Shown here: positions 7,839 to 15,153 of the stretch, piece by piece
Position numbering within the stretch: the stretch's first letter is position 1
Layout: each line of letters starts with the position of its first letter
Source: Microbacterium sp. MYb66
Lineage (GTDB): Bacteria > Actinomycetota > Actinomycetes > Actinomycetales > Microbacteriaceae
DNA: 64,000 nt
Reading direction: 5' to 3'
Assembly: GCF_002979435.1 (NCBI RefSeq)
Contig: NZ_PCOV01000003.1
Location: 496,001-560,000 of the forward strand
Notes under the pieces: generated by a model
The model's database searches: none
Told to the model about the DNA's origin: nothing
Seen by the model: only the letters and a program-made list of their open reading frames with translations
Position numbers and translations under genes: made by a program

Positions 7839-9128
7839 ATGCACACGAAGCAGCACATGCGCCGGCGCGCCCTGATCGCCGGTGCCCTGACCACAGCCAC
7901 GGTCGTCGCCCTGACCGGCTGCGGCGCGGGCGGCGGCGATGCCGACGGCCCCACCGAGATCACGTTCTCGTATCTGTGGGGAGGGGAGGAGGCGAAGGCT
8001 CTCGAGCAGATCATCTCCGACTTCAACGCGAGCCAGGACGAGATCGTCGTGAAGGGCGTCTCGAGCCCCGACACCCAGAAGCAGCTCACCTCGATGTCGT
8101 CGTCGAACGGCTCGTTCGACATCTCGGACAACTTCGGCAACACCGTCGGCGCCTGGGCGTCGAAGGGCATCCTCGCTCCTCTCGACGACGCGATCAAGAC
8201 CGAGAAGATCGACGTCGATGACTTCGTGCCGAGCGCGATGGAGCAGATGACCTACGACGGCAAGATCTACTCGCTGCCGATCGCGATCCACAGCTTCCAG
8301 CTGCTCTACAACACGGAGCTCCTCGAGGCGGCCGGCGTGACCCCGCCGACCACGATGGACGAGCTCGCCGCAGCGATCGAGAAGCTCACCGTGGTCGACG
8401 ACTCCGGCAAGATCACGCAGCTCGGCCTCGGCTCGGCCAACGACAGCACCACCCTGACCACCCTCGGCTACGCGTTCGGCGGCACCTGGGACGGCGAAGA
8501 CGGCCCCACCCCGGCGGAGCCCGGCAACCTCGAGGCCCTGCAGTGGTACCAGGACAACGTGATCGAGCCGGTCGGCGCCGAGGCCATGGCGACGTTCGTC
8601 TCCGGCCAGGGCGAGTACCTCTCGGCGCAGGACCCGTTCTTCAGCGGCAAGGTCGCGATGATCATCGACGGCGAATGGCGCTCGGCCAGTGCCGCCAAGG
8701 TCGCACCCGACTTCGACTGGGGCGTCACCGCCATCCCCGCCGCGTCGGCCGATCTCGAGAACAGCACGCAGGTCACCGCGAGCACGCTGTTCATCCCCGC
8801 GAACTCGAAGCACAAGGAGGAGGCGGCGACCTTCCTCGCGTACCTCGTCAGCCCCGAGCCGATGGAGAAGTTCGCCGTCGCCCTCGGCAACCTGGCCGGA
8901 CGCACCTCGCTGTCCGACAGTGCGGCCTTCGACGACCTGCAGGACTTCAGCGTGTGGGCCGACGCGGCATCCTCGCCGAACGCGAAGTCGCTCTCGAGCC
9001 TCCCGTACAGCGCCGAGTACGCCACCGACCTCGCCACCGCCTTCGATGAGGTCGTCCGCCTGACGGCGACTCCCGAAGAGGCGATCGCGACGGTCGAAGA
9101 GCGCATGGCCAACTACTCCACGAAGTGA
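7839..9128 (+). CDS. ABC sugar transporter substrate-binding lipoprotein
   Basis: A 429-residue family 1 extracellular solute-binding protein. The N-terminus has a positively charged stretch, a hydrophobic core and a lipobox ALTGC, with the lipidated Cys at residue 28, so the mature protein is anchored to the outer face of the membrane. GGAG precedes ATG 7839; the upstream in-frame ATG at 7716 would run through the operator and is rejected. It delivers sugar to the two permeases that follow. Linkage to nanE/nanK suggests an N-acetylated amino sugar such as ManNAc. No ATPase gene is in the cluster, as is usual where a shared MsiK-type ATPase is used. Confidence 0.93.
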   Translation: MHTKQHMRRRALIAGALTTATVVALTGCGAGGGDADGPTEITFSYLWGGEEAKALEQIISDFNASQDEIVVKGVSSPDTQKQLTSMSSSNGSFDISDNFGNTVGAWASKGILAPLDDAIKTEKIDVDDFVPSAMEQMTYDGKIYSLPIAIHSFQLLYNTELLEAAGVTPPTTMDELAAAIEKLTVVDDSGKITQLGLGSANDSTTLTTLGYAFGGTWDGEDGPTPAEPGNLEALQWYQDNVIEPVGAEAMATFVSGQGEYLSAQDPFFSGKVAMIIDGEWRSASAAKVAPDFDWGVTAIPAASADLENSTQVTASTLFIPANSKHKEEAATFLAYLVSPEPMEKFAVALGNLAGRTSLSDSAAFDDLQDFSVWADAASSPNAKSLSSLPYSAEYATDLATAFDEVVRLTATPEEAIATVEERMANYSTK

Positions 9129-9138
9129 TCGGGGCTCC

Positions 9139-10107
9139 GTGACCTCTGCAACAGCACGCCGGGTCCGGCAGGAGAACGCTCCTGCCGGACCCGGCGGTCG
9201 CGCCCGTCGGCGGCGCAGCCGCCGGTCCACTCTGATCGGCCTCGCCTTCGCGTCGCCGTTCATCGTCGGGTTCCTGTTCCTGTTCGCCTACCCGATCGCG
9301 GCGTCGGCGTACTACAGCTTCACCGACTTCAACCTGTTCCAGTCCCCCGAGTGGGTGGGGATGGCGAACTACGTCCAGATGTTCAACGACGGCGTCTTCT
9401 GGAAGTCGCTCGCGAACACCGCCGTCCTCACCGTCTTCGGCGTACCGCTGGCGATCGGCATCGCGCTCGCCGGCGCGCACCTGCTGAACACCCCGGTGCG
9501 CGGCCAGCCGCTCTACCGCGCCCTGGTGTACCTGCCCTCGATCGTCCCCGTCGTCGTCGGCGGCTACCTGTGGCGCTGGCTCCTGAACGCCCAGTACGGC
9601 TTCGTGAACTACTTCCTGTCCTGGTTCGGCATCGAGGGTCCGGCCTGGCTGCAGCAGCCCGAGTGGACCAAGCCGGCCATCATCCTGATGTCGCTGTGGA
9701 CCGTCGGCGGCACCATGATCATCTACCTCGCGGCCCTTCAGGAGGTGCCGAAGGAGCTCTACGAGGCGGCCGAGCTCGACGGCGCCGGAGCCTGGCGCCG
9801 CTTCACCAGCGTCACGTGGCCGACCGTCTCCCCCGTCACCCTGTTCCAGGTGATCGTGAGCATCATCGGGTTCCTGCAGATCTTCACGCAGCCGTACATC
9901 CTGTCGCAGGAACGGCTGAATCAGGCCGGTTCCGGTCCGGGGCAGTCGATGCTGTCGTACGCGATGTACCTGTACCAGAACGCGTTCGTCTTCCTGAAGA
10001 TGGGATACGCCTCCGCCATGGCCTGGACACTGTTCCTCGTCACGCTCGTCGTGAGCCTGATCGTGCTCGCGACCTCGAAGAAGTGGGTGCACGATGGCAC
10101 ACGCTGA
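9139..10107 (+). CDS. ABC sugar permease (MalF-type)
   Basis: A 322-residue membrane protein with a basic N-terminal tail (RARRRRSRRS) and six hydrophobic segments. The cytoplasmic EAA loop, EAAELDGAGAWRRFTSVTWP, is at about residues 211-230 and contacts the ATPase. The start is a GTG 10 bp after the stop of the substrate-binding gene. It forms a channel with the next permease, whose start overlaps by 14 bp. Confidence 0.93.
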   Translation: MTSATARRVRQENAPAGPGGRARRRRSRRSTLIGLAFASPFIVGFLFLFAYPIAASAYYSFTDFNLFQSPEWVGMANYVQMFNDGVFWKSLANTAVLTVFGVPLAIGIALAGAHLLNTPVRGQPLYRALVYLPSIVPVVVGGYLWRWLLNAQYGFVNYFLSWFGIEGPAWLQQPEWTKPAIILMSLWTVGGTMIIYLAALQEVPKELYEAAELDGAGAWRRFTSVTWPTVSPVTLFQVIVSIIGFLQIFTQPYILSQERLNQAGSGPGQSMLSYAMYLYQNAFVFLKMGYASAMAWTLFLVTLVVSLIVLATSKKWVHDGTR

Positions 10108-10960
10108 TGTCACCGTCCTGCGCAAGCCTCCGCGGCGGGTGCGCCGCACGATGCGCCGGGTCCGGCAGCAGGTCTCGGTCGCGCTGCTCGCGCTGCTGTT
10201 CCTGTTCCCGCTGCTGGTGATGCTGTCGACCGCGTTCAAGACGCCGGGCGACGTGTTCTCCTCGCCGCCGTCGCTGCTGCCCTCCGACTGGACGTTCGAC
10301 AACTTCGCCGAGGCGTTCGAGCAGATCCCGGTGTGGCGCTACCTCGCCAACACCCTGTTCGTCTCGGGGATGAGCATCCTCGGCACGGTCATCTCGTGCC
10401 CGCTCGTCGCCTACGCCCTGGCGAAGGTGCGCTGGCGCGGCGCCCGGCCGCTGCTCATCCTGGTGCTCGCCACCATGATGCTCCCGCCGCAGGTCACGCT
10501 CATCCCGCTGTTCCTGGTGTGGAACGGGCTCGAGGCGACGAACACCTACCTGCCGCTGATCGTCCCCGCATTCCTGGGCACGCCGTTCTTCATCTTCATG
10601 ATCCGGCAGTTCCTGCTCGCCGTCCCCGACGAGCTGATCGAAGCCGCGCGACTGGACGGCGCCTCCGAGTTCCGCACCTACGCGACGATCGTGCTGCCCC
10701 TCGCGCGCCCGGCGATCGTGACCGCGGCGATCTTCCAGTTCGTCTGGGCGTGGACCGACTTCCTCAACCCCCTCATCTATCTGAACGACCAGTCGACCTA
10801 TACGCTGTCGATCGGTCTCTACGCCTTCTTCGGTGAGAACGATGTGGCCTGGGGGCCGCTGATGGCCGCGTGCGTGATGTTCACGCTCCCGGCCGTGGCG
10901 ATCTTCCTCATCGGCCAGAAGTTCTTCATCGGCGGCGCCAGCGCAGGAGCTCTCAAATGA
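10094..10960 (+). CDS. ABC sugar permease (MalG-type)
   Basis: A 288-residue inner-membrane permease with six hydrophobic segments, an N-terminal basic stretch, and an EAA loop EAARLDGASEFRTYATIVLP at about residues 182-201. The FLVWNGLEATNTYLPLI and DFLNPLIYLND stretches are typical of the MalG group. It overlaps the previous permease by 14 bp and nanE by ATGA, so transport and first catabolic step are translationally coupled. Confidence 0.93.
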   Translation: MAHADVTVLRKPPRRVRRTMRRVRQQVSVALLALLFLFPLLVMLSTAFKTPGDVFSSPPSLLPSDWTFDNFAEAFEQIPVWRYLANTLFVSGMSILGTVISCPLVAYALAKVRWRGARPLLILVLATMMLPPQVTLIPLFLVWNGLEATNTYLPLIVPAFLGTPFFIFMIRQFLLAVPDELIEAARLDGASEFRTYATIVLPLARPAIVTAAIFQFVWAWTDFLNPLIYLNDQSTYTLSIGLYAFFGENDVAWGPLMAACVMFTLPAVAIFLIGQKFFIGGASAGALK

Positions 10961-11640
10961 CCCACGGCCCCCTCGAACTCATCACCGGACGCCTGATCGC
11001 GTCTGTCCAGGCCTCGGCCGGGAGTCCCGTGCGCGATACGGAGGTGATCGCCGCGCTCGCCGAATCGGCGCTCGTCGGCGGTGCGAGCGCGCTGCGGCTG
11101 AACGGCCCGGACGACATCCGGCGGGTGCGTCCGGCCACGACGGTGCCGATCATCGGACTGCACAAGGTCTTCAACGGCATCCGCAACATCATCACCCCCG
11201 ACGTCGCGCTGGCCGTCGGCCTGGCGCAGGCCGGCGCCGACATCATCGCGGTGGATGCCACCGTCGAGCAGCTGGGCGAGAGCTTCGCGCTGCTGGGTGA
11301 GATCGCCGAGGCGACAGGCCGTCCCGTCATGGCCGACGTGTCGACCTTCGACGAGGGGGTGCGCGCCTGGGAGGCCGGTGCGACGGTCGTCGGCACCACC
11401 CTCTCCGGGTACACGCCGCACTCTCCCGGCGGCGACGGTCCCGATCTCCGCCTGGTCGCGGAACTGGTGGCCGCGGGCGTCCCCACCATCGCCGAGGGCC
11501 GGTATCAGACACCCGAGCAGGTGCGTCAGGCCTTCGACGCCGGCGCGCTCGCCGTGGTCGTCGGGGGCGCGATCACCGACCCCATCGCCATCACGCGGCG
11601 CTTCGTCGCGGTCACCCCGGCGGTGCGGACCCCGGCATGA
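10957..11640 (+). CDS. nanE: N-acetylmannosamine-6-phosphate 2-epimerase
   Basis: NanE converts ManNAc-6-P to GlcNAc-6-P. The 227-residue TIM barrel shows SALRLNGPDDIRRVR, VPIIGLHK, ITPDVALAVGLAQAGADIIAVDAT, MADVSTFDEG, GTTLSGYTPHSP and IAEGRYQTPEQV, close to family motifs in order and spacing. ATG 10957 overlaps the permease stop by ATGA; the open frame upstream is a shadow of the permease gene. It overlaps the kinase gene by ATGA as well. No nanA lyase is seen, so the operon looks set up for ManNAc or a related derivative rather than intact sialic acid. Confidence 0.9.
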   Translation: MTHGPLELITGRLIASVQASAGSPVRDTEVIAALAESALVGGASALRLNGPDDIRRVRPATTVPIIGLHKVFNGIRNIITPDVALAVGLAQAGADIIAVDATVEQLGESFALLGEIAEATGRPVMADVSTFDEGVRAWEAGATVVGTTLSGYTPHSPGGDGPDLRLVAELVAAGVPTIAEGRYQTPEQVRQAFDAGALAVVVGGAITDPIAITRRFVAVTPAVRTPA

Positions 11641-12572
11641 TCATCGGCATCGACATCGGCGGCACGAAGATCGCGGTCGCGGGCTTCGCGCCCGACGAGC
11701 GCGGTCGGCTGACCGGGAGCACCGCCGTGCGCACGATCGCCACCCCGGCGCGGGAGGGCGGACCGGCCATCGTGCGAGCGGTGACGGATGCCGTGCGCGA
11801 GGTGCGCGGCAGCGACCCGCTCGAGGCGGTCGGGGTCGGCACCGCGGGGGTCGTCGGGCCGGACGGCGCGATCACCTCGGCGACGGATGCGATCAGCGGA
11901 TGGGCCGGGTTCCCCCTGCGGGAGGCGCTGGCGGATGCTGTGGGCGTTCCGGTCGCGGTGGTCAACGACGTGCACGCGGCGGCCGTCGCCGAGGCGGAGC
12001 AGGGCGCCGGAGCAGGTGCGCAGGGGATGCTCATGGTCGCGGTCGGCACCGGCATCGGCGGTGCCGTGGTGCTGCCGGACGGACTGCGCCGCGGGGTCAC
12101 CGGAACGGCCGGATCGGTCGGCCACATGGAGATCTCGCTGCCGCCTCGCCTCGCGGAGCGCCGCTGCCCGTGCGGCGGCTTCGGCCACGTCGAGGCGGTG
12201 GCATCCGGGCCGGGGCTGGAGCGGACCTACCTCGAGGAGAGCGGCGGCTTCCTCCCGCTGCGCGAGGTGCACGCGGCGGCTCTGCGCGGAGACGCCCTGG
12301 CGGATCGGGTGATCCTCGATGGCGCGCGCTACCTCGGGCGCGCTCTCGCGAGCGCCAACGCCGTGCTCGACGTCGAGGTGATCGTCGTCGGCGGCGGTGT
12401 CGCGGAAGTGGGCGAGACGTATCTGTCCGAAGTGGCGCGCACCTACCGCGCAGCCGCCATGCCCGGGCCTTCGCGCGCGCGAGTGGTGCCGGCGCGCCTG
12501 GGGGTCGATGCCGCCCTGACCGGAGCAGCGCTCGTCGGCGGCGCACGGACGGACGACGCCCTCCCCCTCTGA
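11637..12572 (+). CDS. nanK: ROK-family sugar kinase, probable ManNAc kinase
   Basis: A 311-residue ROK kinase. The phosphate-binding motif IGIDIGGTKIAVAG is at residues 3-16. GTGIGGAVV and GHMEIS follow, then a Cys-rich zinc motif CPCGGFGHVEAVASGPG. Partnering with NanE points to phosphorylation of ManNAc at C6; ROK substrate choice cannot be read from these motifs alone, so glucose or GlcNAc kinase activity is possible. It ends the operon that starts with the ABC importer. No strong hairpin follows before the PadR operator. Confidence 0.8.
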   Translation: MIIGIDIGGTKIAVAGFAPDERGRLTGSTAVRTIATPAREGGPAIVRAVTDAVREVRGSDPLEAVGVGTAGVVGPDGAITSATDAISGWAGFPLREALADAVGVPVAVVNDVHAAAVAEAEQGAGAGAQGMLMVAVGTGIGGAVVLPDGLRRGVTGTAGSVGHMEISLPPRLAERRCPCGGFGHVEAVASGPGLERTYLEESGGFLPLREVHAAALRGDALADRVILDGARYLGRALASANAVLDVEVIVVGGGVAEVGETYLSEVARTYRAAAMPGPSRARVVPARLGVDAALTGAALVGGARTDDALPL

Positions 12573-12593
12573 AACTCCCACCCCATCCTCAGG

Positions 12594-12623
12594 GTGAACG
12601 ATATATCGTTGACTATCGTTCAC
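12594..12623. promoter_or_regulatory. PadR operator/promoter
   Basis: GTGAACGATA (12594-12603) and TATCGTTCAC (12614-12623) form a perfect 10-bp inverted repeat spaced by 10 bp. Nested in it, AACGATATATCGTT (12597-12610) is a perfect 14-bp palindrome, so three copies of TATCGTT are present. It lies 18 bp upstream of the padR ATG and overlaps any promoter there; autorepression by PadR is inferred. Confidence 0.7.
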
Positions 12624-12640
12624 CCCAGCAGGAGGTCATC

Positions 12641-13276
12641 ATGAACAACGCATTCCCCTCCAACCCGTTCGGCGGCACCGGCGGCCCCGGAAGCAGCGGC
12701 GGACCCGGCGGCCTCTTCGGCGGCTCCGGCTTCGGCACGGGCCCCGGCGGTCCGGCATCCGCGATCTTCGAGGCCATGGACCAGCTCCGGAAGTCGTTCG
12801 AGTCCCGCCCGTCCGGCGGCTCCCGCATGGCCCGCGGCGACGTGCGCACCGCGGTGCTCTCGCTGCTCGCCGAGAAGCCGATGCACGGCTACCAGATCAT
12901 CAACGAGATCGCCGAGCGCAGCGGCGGCACCTGGAAGCCGAGTGCCGGCTCTGTGTACCCGACACTGCAGCTGCTCGCCGATGAAGGACTCATCGAGGCC
13001 GAGGAGCAGAACGGCCGCAAGACCTACTCGCTCACCGAGGCCGGTCGCGCCATCGCCGACGAGAACTCCGAGACCCCGGCTCCGTGGGAGTCGTCGTCCG
13101 GCAAGGACGGACACCGTGACAGCGCCCGCTTCAACGCGCTGCCGAAGGCCGGCGTCGACCTCGCGGCCGCCGCGGCCCAGGTCGGACGCAGCGGTTCGCC
13201 CGAGCAGGTGCAGCAGACGATCGAGGTCCTCGACGAGGCCCGCCGTAGGCTGTACTCGATCCTCGCGCAGGACTGA
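12641..13276 (+). CDS. PadR-family regulator with Gly-rich N-terminus
   Basis: A 211-residue regulator. The first ~45 residues are a low-complexity Gly/Pro/Ser tail (GGTGGPGSSGGPGGLFGGSG type). A PadR winged HTH follows at about residues 66-135 (RTAVLSLLAEKPMHGYQII; GSVYPTLQLLADEGLI). The last ~70 residues are helical, ending EVLDEARRRLYSILAQD, and probably dimerise. A clear AGGAGG sits 5 nt before ATG 12641. A palindromic operator immediately upstream suggests self-control. No obvious PadR-regulated exporter is adjacent, so the target may be elsewhere. Confidence 0.9.
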   Translation: MNNAFPSNPFGGTGGPGSSGGPGGLFGGSGFGTGPGGPASAIFEAMDQLRKSFESRPSGGSRMARGDVRTAVLSLLAEKPMHGYQIINEIAERSGGTWKPSAGSVYPTLQLLADEGLIEAEEQNGRKTYSLTEAGRAIADENSETPAPWESSSGKDGHRDSARFNALPKAGVDLAAAAAQVGRSGSPEQVQQTIEVLDEARRRLYSILAQD

Positions 13277-13321
13277 CCGCGCAGTGCGGCATCGAGTGAG
13301 GGCCTGCGAGAGGACCACGCG

Positions 13322-15016
13322 ATGACGGATGCTGCGGCACAGGGCGTCCACCGCGCCCGGTACCGTCGCATCCTGTCGTTCGCAGGCCGGGAGTTCCTGA
13401 AGATCTGGTGGTTCGAGCTCGTCCTTCCGCGTCTGGGGATGCGCAGGATCGCGGAGCGCACGCGCGGCGAGCGGATGCAGCGGTTCGCGCGGCGCTTCCA
13501 TGTGCTCGCCGTCGAACTCGGCGGCCTCATGATCAAGGTCGGGCAGTTCATGTCGTCGCGCCTCGACGTGCTGCCGCCGGAGATCACCAAGGAGCTCGAG
13601 GGGTTGCAGGACGAGGTGCCGGCCGTGCCCACGCCTGCGATCCGTGCACTCGCGGAAGCGGAGTTGGGCATCCCGCTCGAACGCGCCTACGCCTGGTTCG
13701 ACGAGACCCCGGTCGCGGCGGCATCGCTCGGGCAGGTGCACCGCGCCAGGCTCTCCGCCCTCGACGCCGCCGACACCGGACTCGAAGACGTCGTGGTCAA
13801 GGTGCAGCGGCCGGGTATCGACCAGATCGTCGCGGTCGACCTCGCTGCCCTCCACCGCGTCGCCCGCTGGTTGACCCGGGTGCGCCTCGTCGCCGACCGG
13901 GTCGATGCGCCCGCCCTCGTCGAGGAGTTCGCCGCGACGAGCCTCGAGGAGATCGACTACCTGCACGAGGCCGCCAGCGCCGAACGGTTCCGTGAGAACT
14001 TCGCCGACGATCCCCGCGTCGACACCCCGGAGATCGTGTGGGAGCGGTCGACCCGTCGGGTGCTCACGCTCTCCGACGTCACCGCGATCAAGATCAACGA
14101 CACCGACGCCCTGCGCGCCGCCGGCATCGACCCGTCCGAGGTCGCGGCGGTGTTCGCCGAGGTGATGTTCGACCAGGTCTTCACGCACAGCTTCGTGCAC
14201 GCCGACCCGCACCCCGGCAACATCTTCGTGACGCCGATGCCCTCGGGTGCAGGCGGGTCGGGGCGGAACTTCCGCCTCACGTTCATCGACTTCGGCATGA
14301 TGGCCGAGATCCCCGACAGCCTCCGGGACGGCCTGCGCACCCTCCTCATCGCGGTCGCCGGACGCGACAGCCGCGGCCTCGTCGCCGCGGCGCAGGAGAT
14401 CGGCGTGCTGCTGCCCGCCGCCGACACCAACGAGCTCGAACGCGCACTCACCGCGCTGTTCGCCCGCTTCGGCGGCATGGGGTTCGCCGAGCTCAGCAAG
14501 GTCGATCCGAGGGAGTTCCGCGACTTCGCGGACGAGTTCGGCGACATGGTGCGCTCGCTCCCGCTGCAGCTGCCCGAGAACATGCTGCTGCTCATCCGCG
14601 CCGTGTCGCTGACGTCGGGCATGTGCAGCGGCCTCGATCCCTCGTTCAACGTGTGGGATGCCGCGGAGCCCTACGCCGGACGGCTGCTGCGCGACGAGAG
14701 CGGCAACATCGTGCAGGCGTTCGCGAATCAGGCGATGGGCACGATGGGCACGACCTGGCGTCTGCCCGGCCGCATCGACAGGATCATCACGCGCATCGAC
14801 GACGGCAACGTCTCGTTCGACACGTCGCGCCTGGAGCGGCGACTGGACCGGCTCGAGGGGATCGCCCGGCGCATCGCATCCGGAGTCCTCTTCGCCGCCC
14901 TGCTCATCGGCGGCGCCCTGCTCGTCCCCTCCGTGCCGCCGCTCGGCATCACGCTGATCTGCGTCTCGGTGCTCCCGCTGCTGCACTCCGTGTTCGCGGG
15001 GGTCGGCCGCCGCTAG
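13322..15016 (+). CDS. AarF/UbiB-family atypical kinase
   Basis: A 564-residue ABC1/UbiB protein. It has KVGQFMSSRLDVLPPEI (the KxGQ motif that blocks protein-kinase activity in the family) at about residues 71-87, an Ala-rich nucleotide loop ETPVAAASLGQVHRA, the Lys in VVKVQRPGID, the catalytic loop VHADPHPGNIF and the DFG motif in FIDFGM. Two hydrophobic helices near the C-terminus (about 520-560) should anchor it in the membrane. Members support lipid or quinone metabolism as ATPases; the substrate is unknown here. Weak RBS, 45 bp after padR. Confidence 0.92.
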   Translation: MTDAAAQGVHRARYRRILSFAGREFLKIWWFELVLPRLGMRRIAERTRGERMQRFARRFHVLAVELGGLMIKVGQFMSSRLDVLPPEITKELEGLQDEVPAVPTPAIRALAEAELGIPLERAYAWFDETPVAAASLGQVHRARLSALDAADTGLEDVVVKVQRPGIDQIVAVDLAALHRVARWLTRVRLVADRVDAPALVEEFAATSLEEIDYLHEAASAERFRENFADDPRVDTPEIVWERSTRRVLTLSDVTAIKINDTDALRAAGIDPSEVAAVFAEVMFDQVFTHSFVHADPHPGNIFVTPMPSGAGGSGRNFRLTFIDFGMMAEIPDSLRDGLRTLLIAVAGRDSRGLVAAAQEIGVLLPAADTNELERALTALFARFGGMGFAELSKVDPREFRDFADEFGDMVRSLPLQLPENMLLLIRAVSLTSGMCSGLDPSFNVWDAAEPYAGRLLRDESGNIVQAFANQAMGTMGTTWRLPGRIDRIITRIDDGNVSFDTSRLERRLDRLEGIARRIASGVLFAALLIGGALLVPSVPPLGITLICVSVLPLLHSVFAGVGRR

Positions 15017-15153
15017 CCCGCGGCACGCCCGGGAAAACCCGGACCATCCGGCAGCCGTCCGGCGCGTCCCGCGCCGACGCGCCGTGCATCGAGCGGAGGG
15101 TTCGGGTTTCCGCACCCCACGCGCCGGGATATCGCGTGACAGGATGGTGTGCC

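Noticed and set aside
12620..15115. Long open frame on the minus strand (831 codons) opposite padR and the aarF-like gene
   Set aside because: It is opposite genes with clear family motifs, its product is Arg/His/Gly/Asp-rich without domains, and it has no Shine-Dalgarno; it is a shadow caused by GC-rich codon use.
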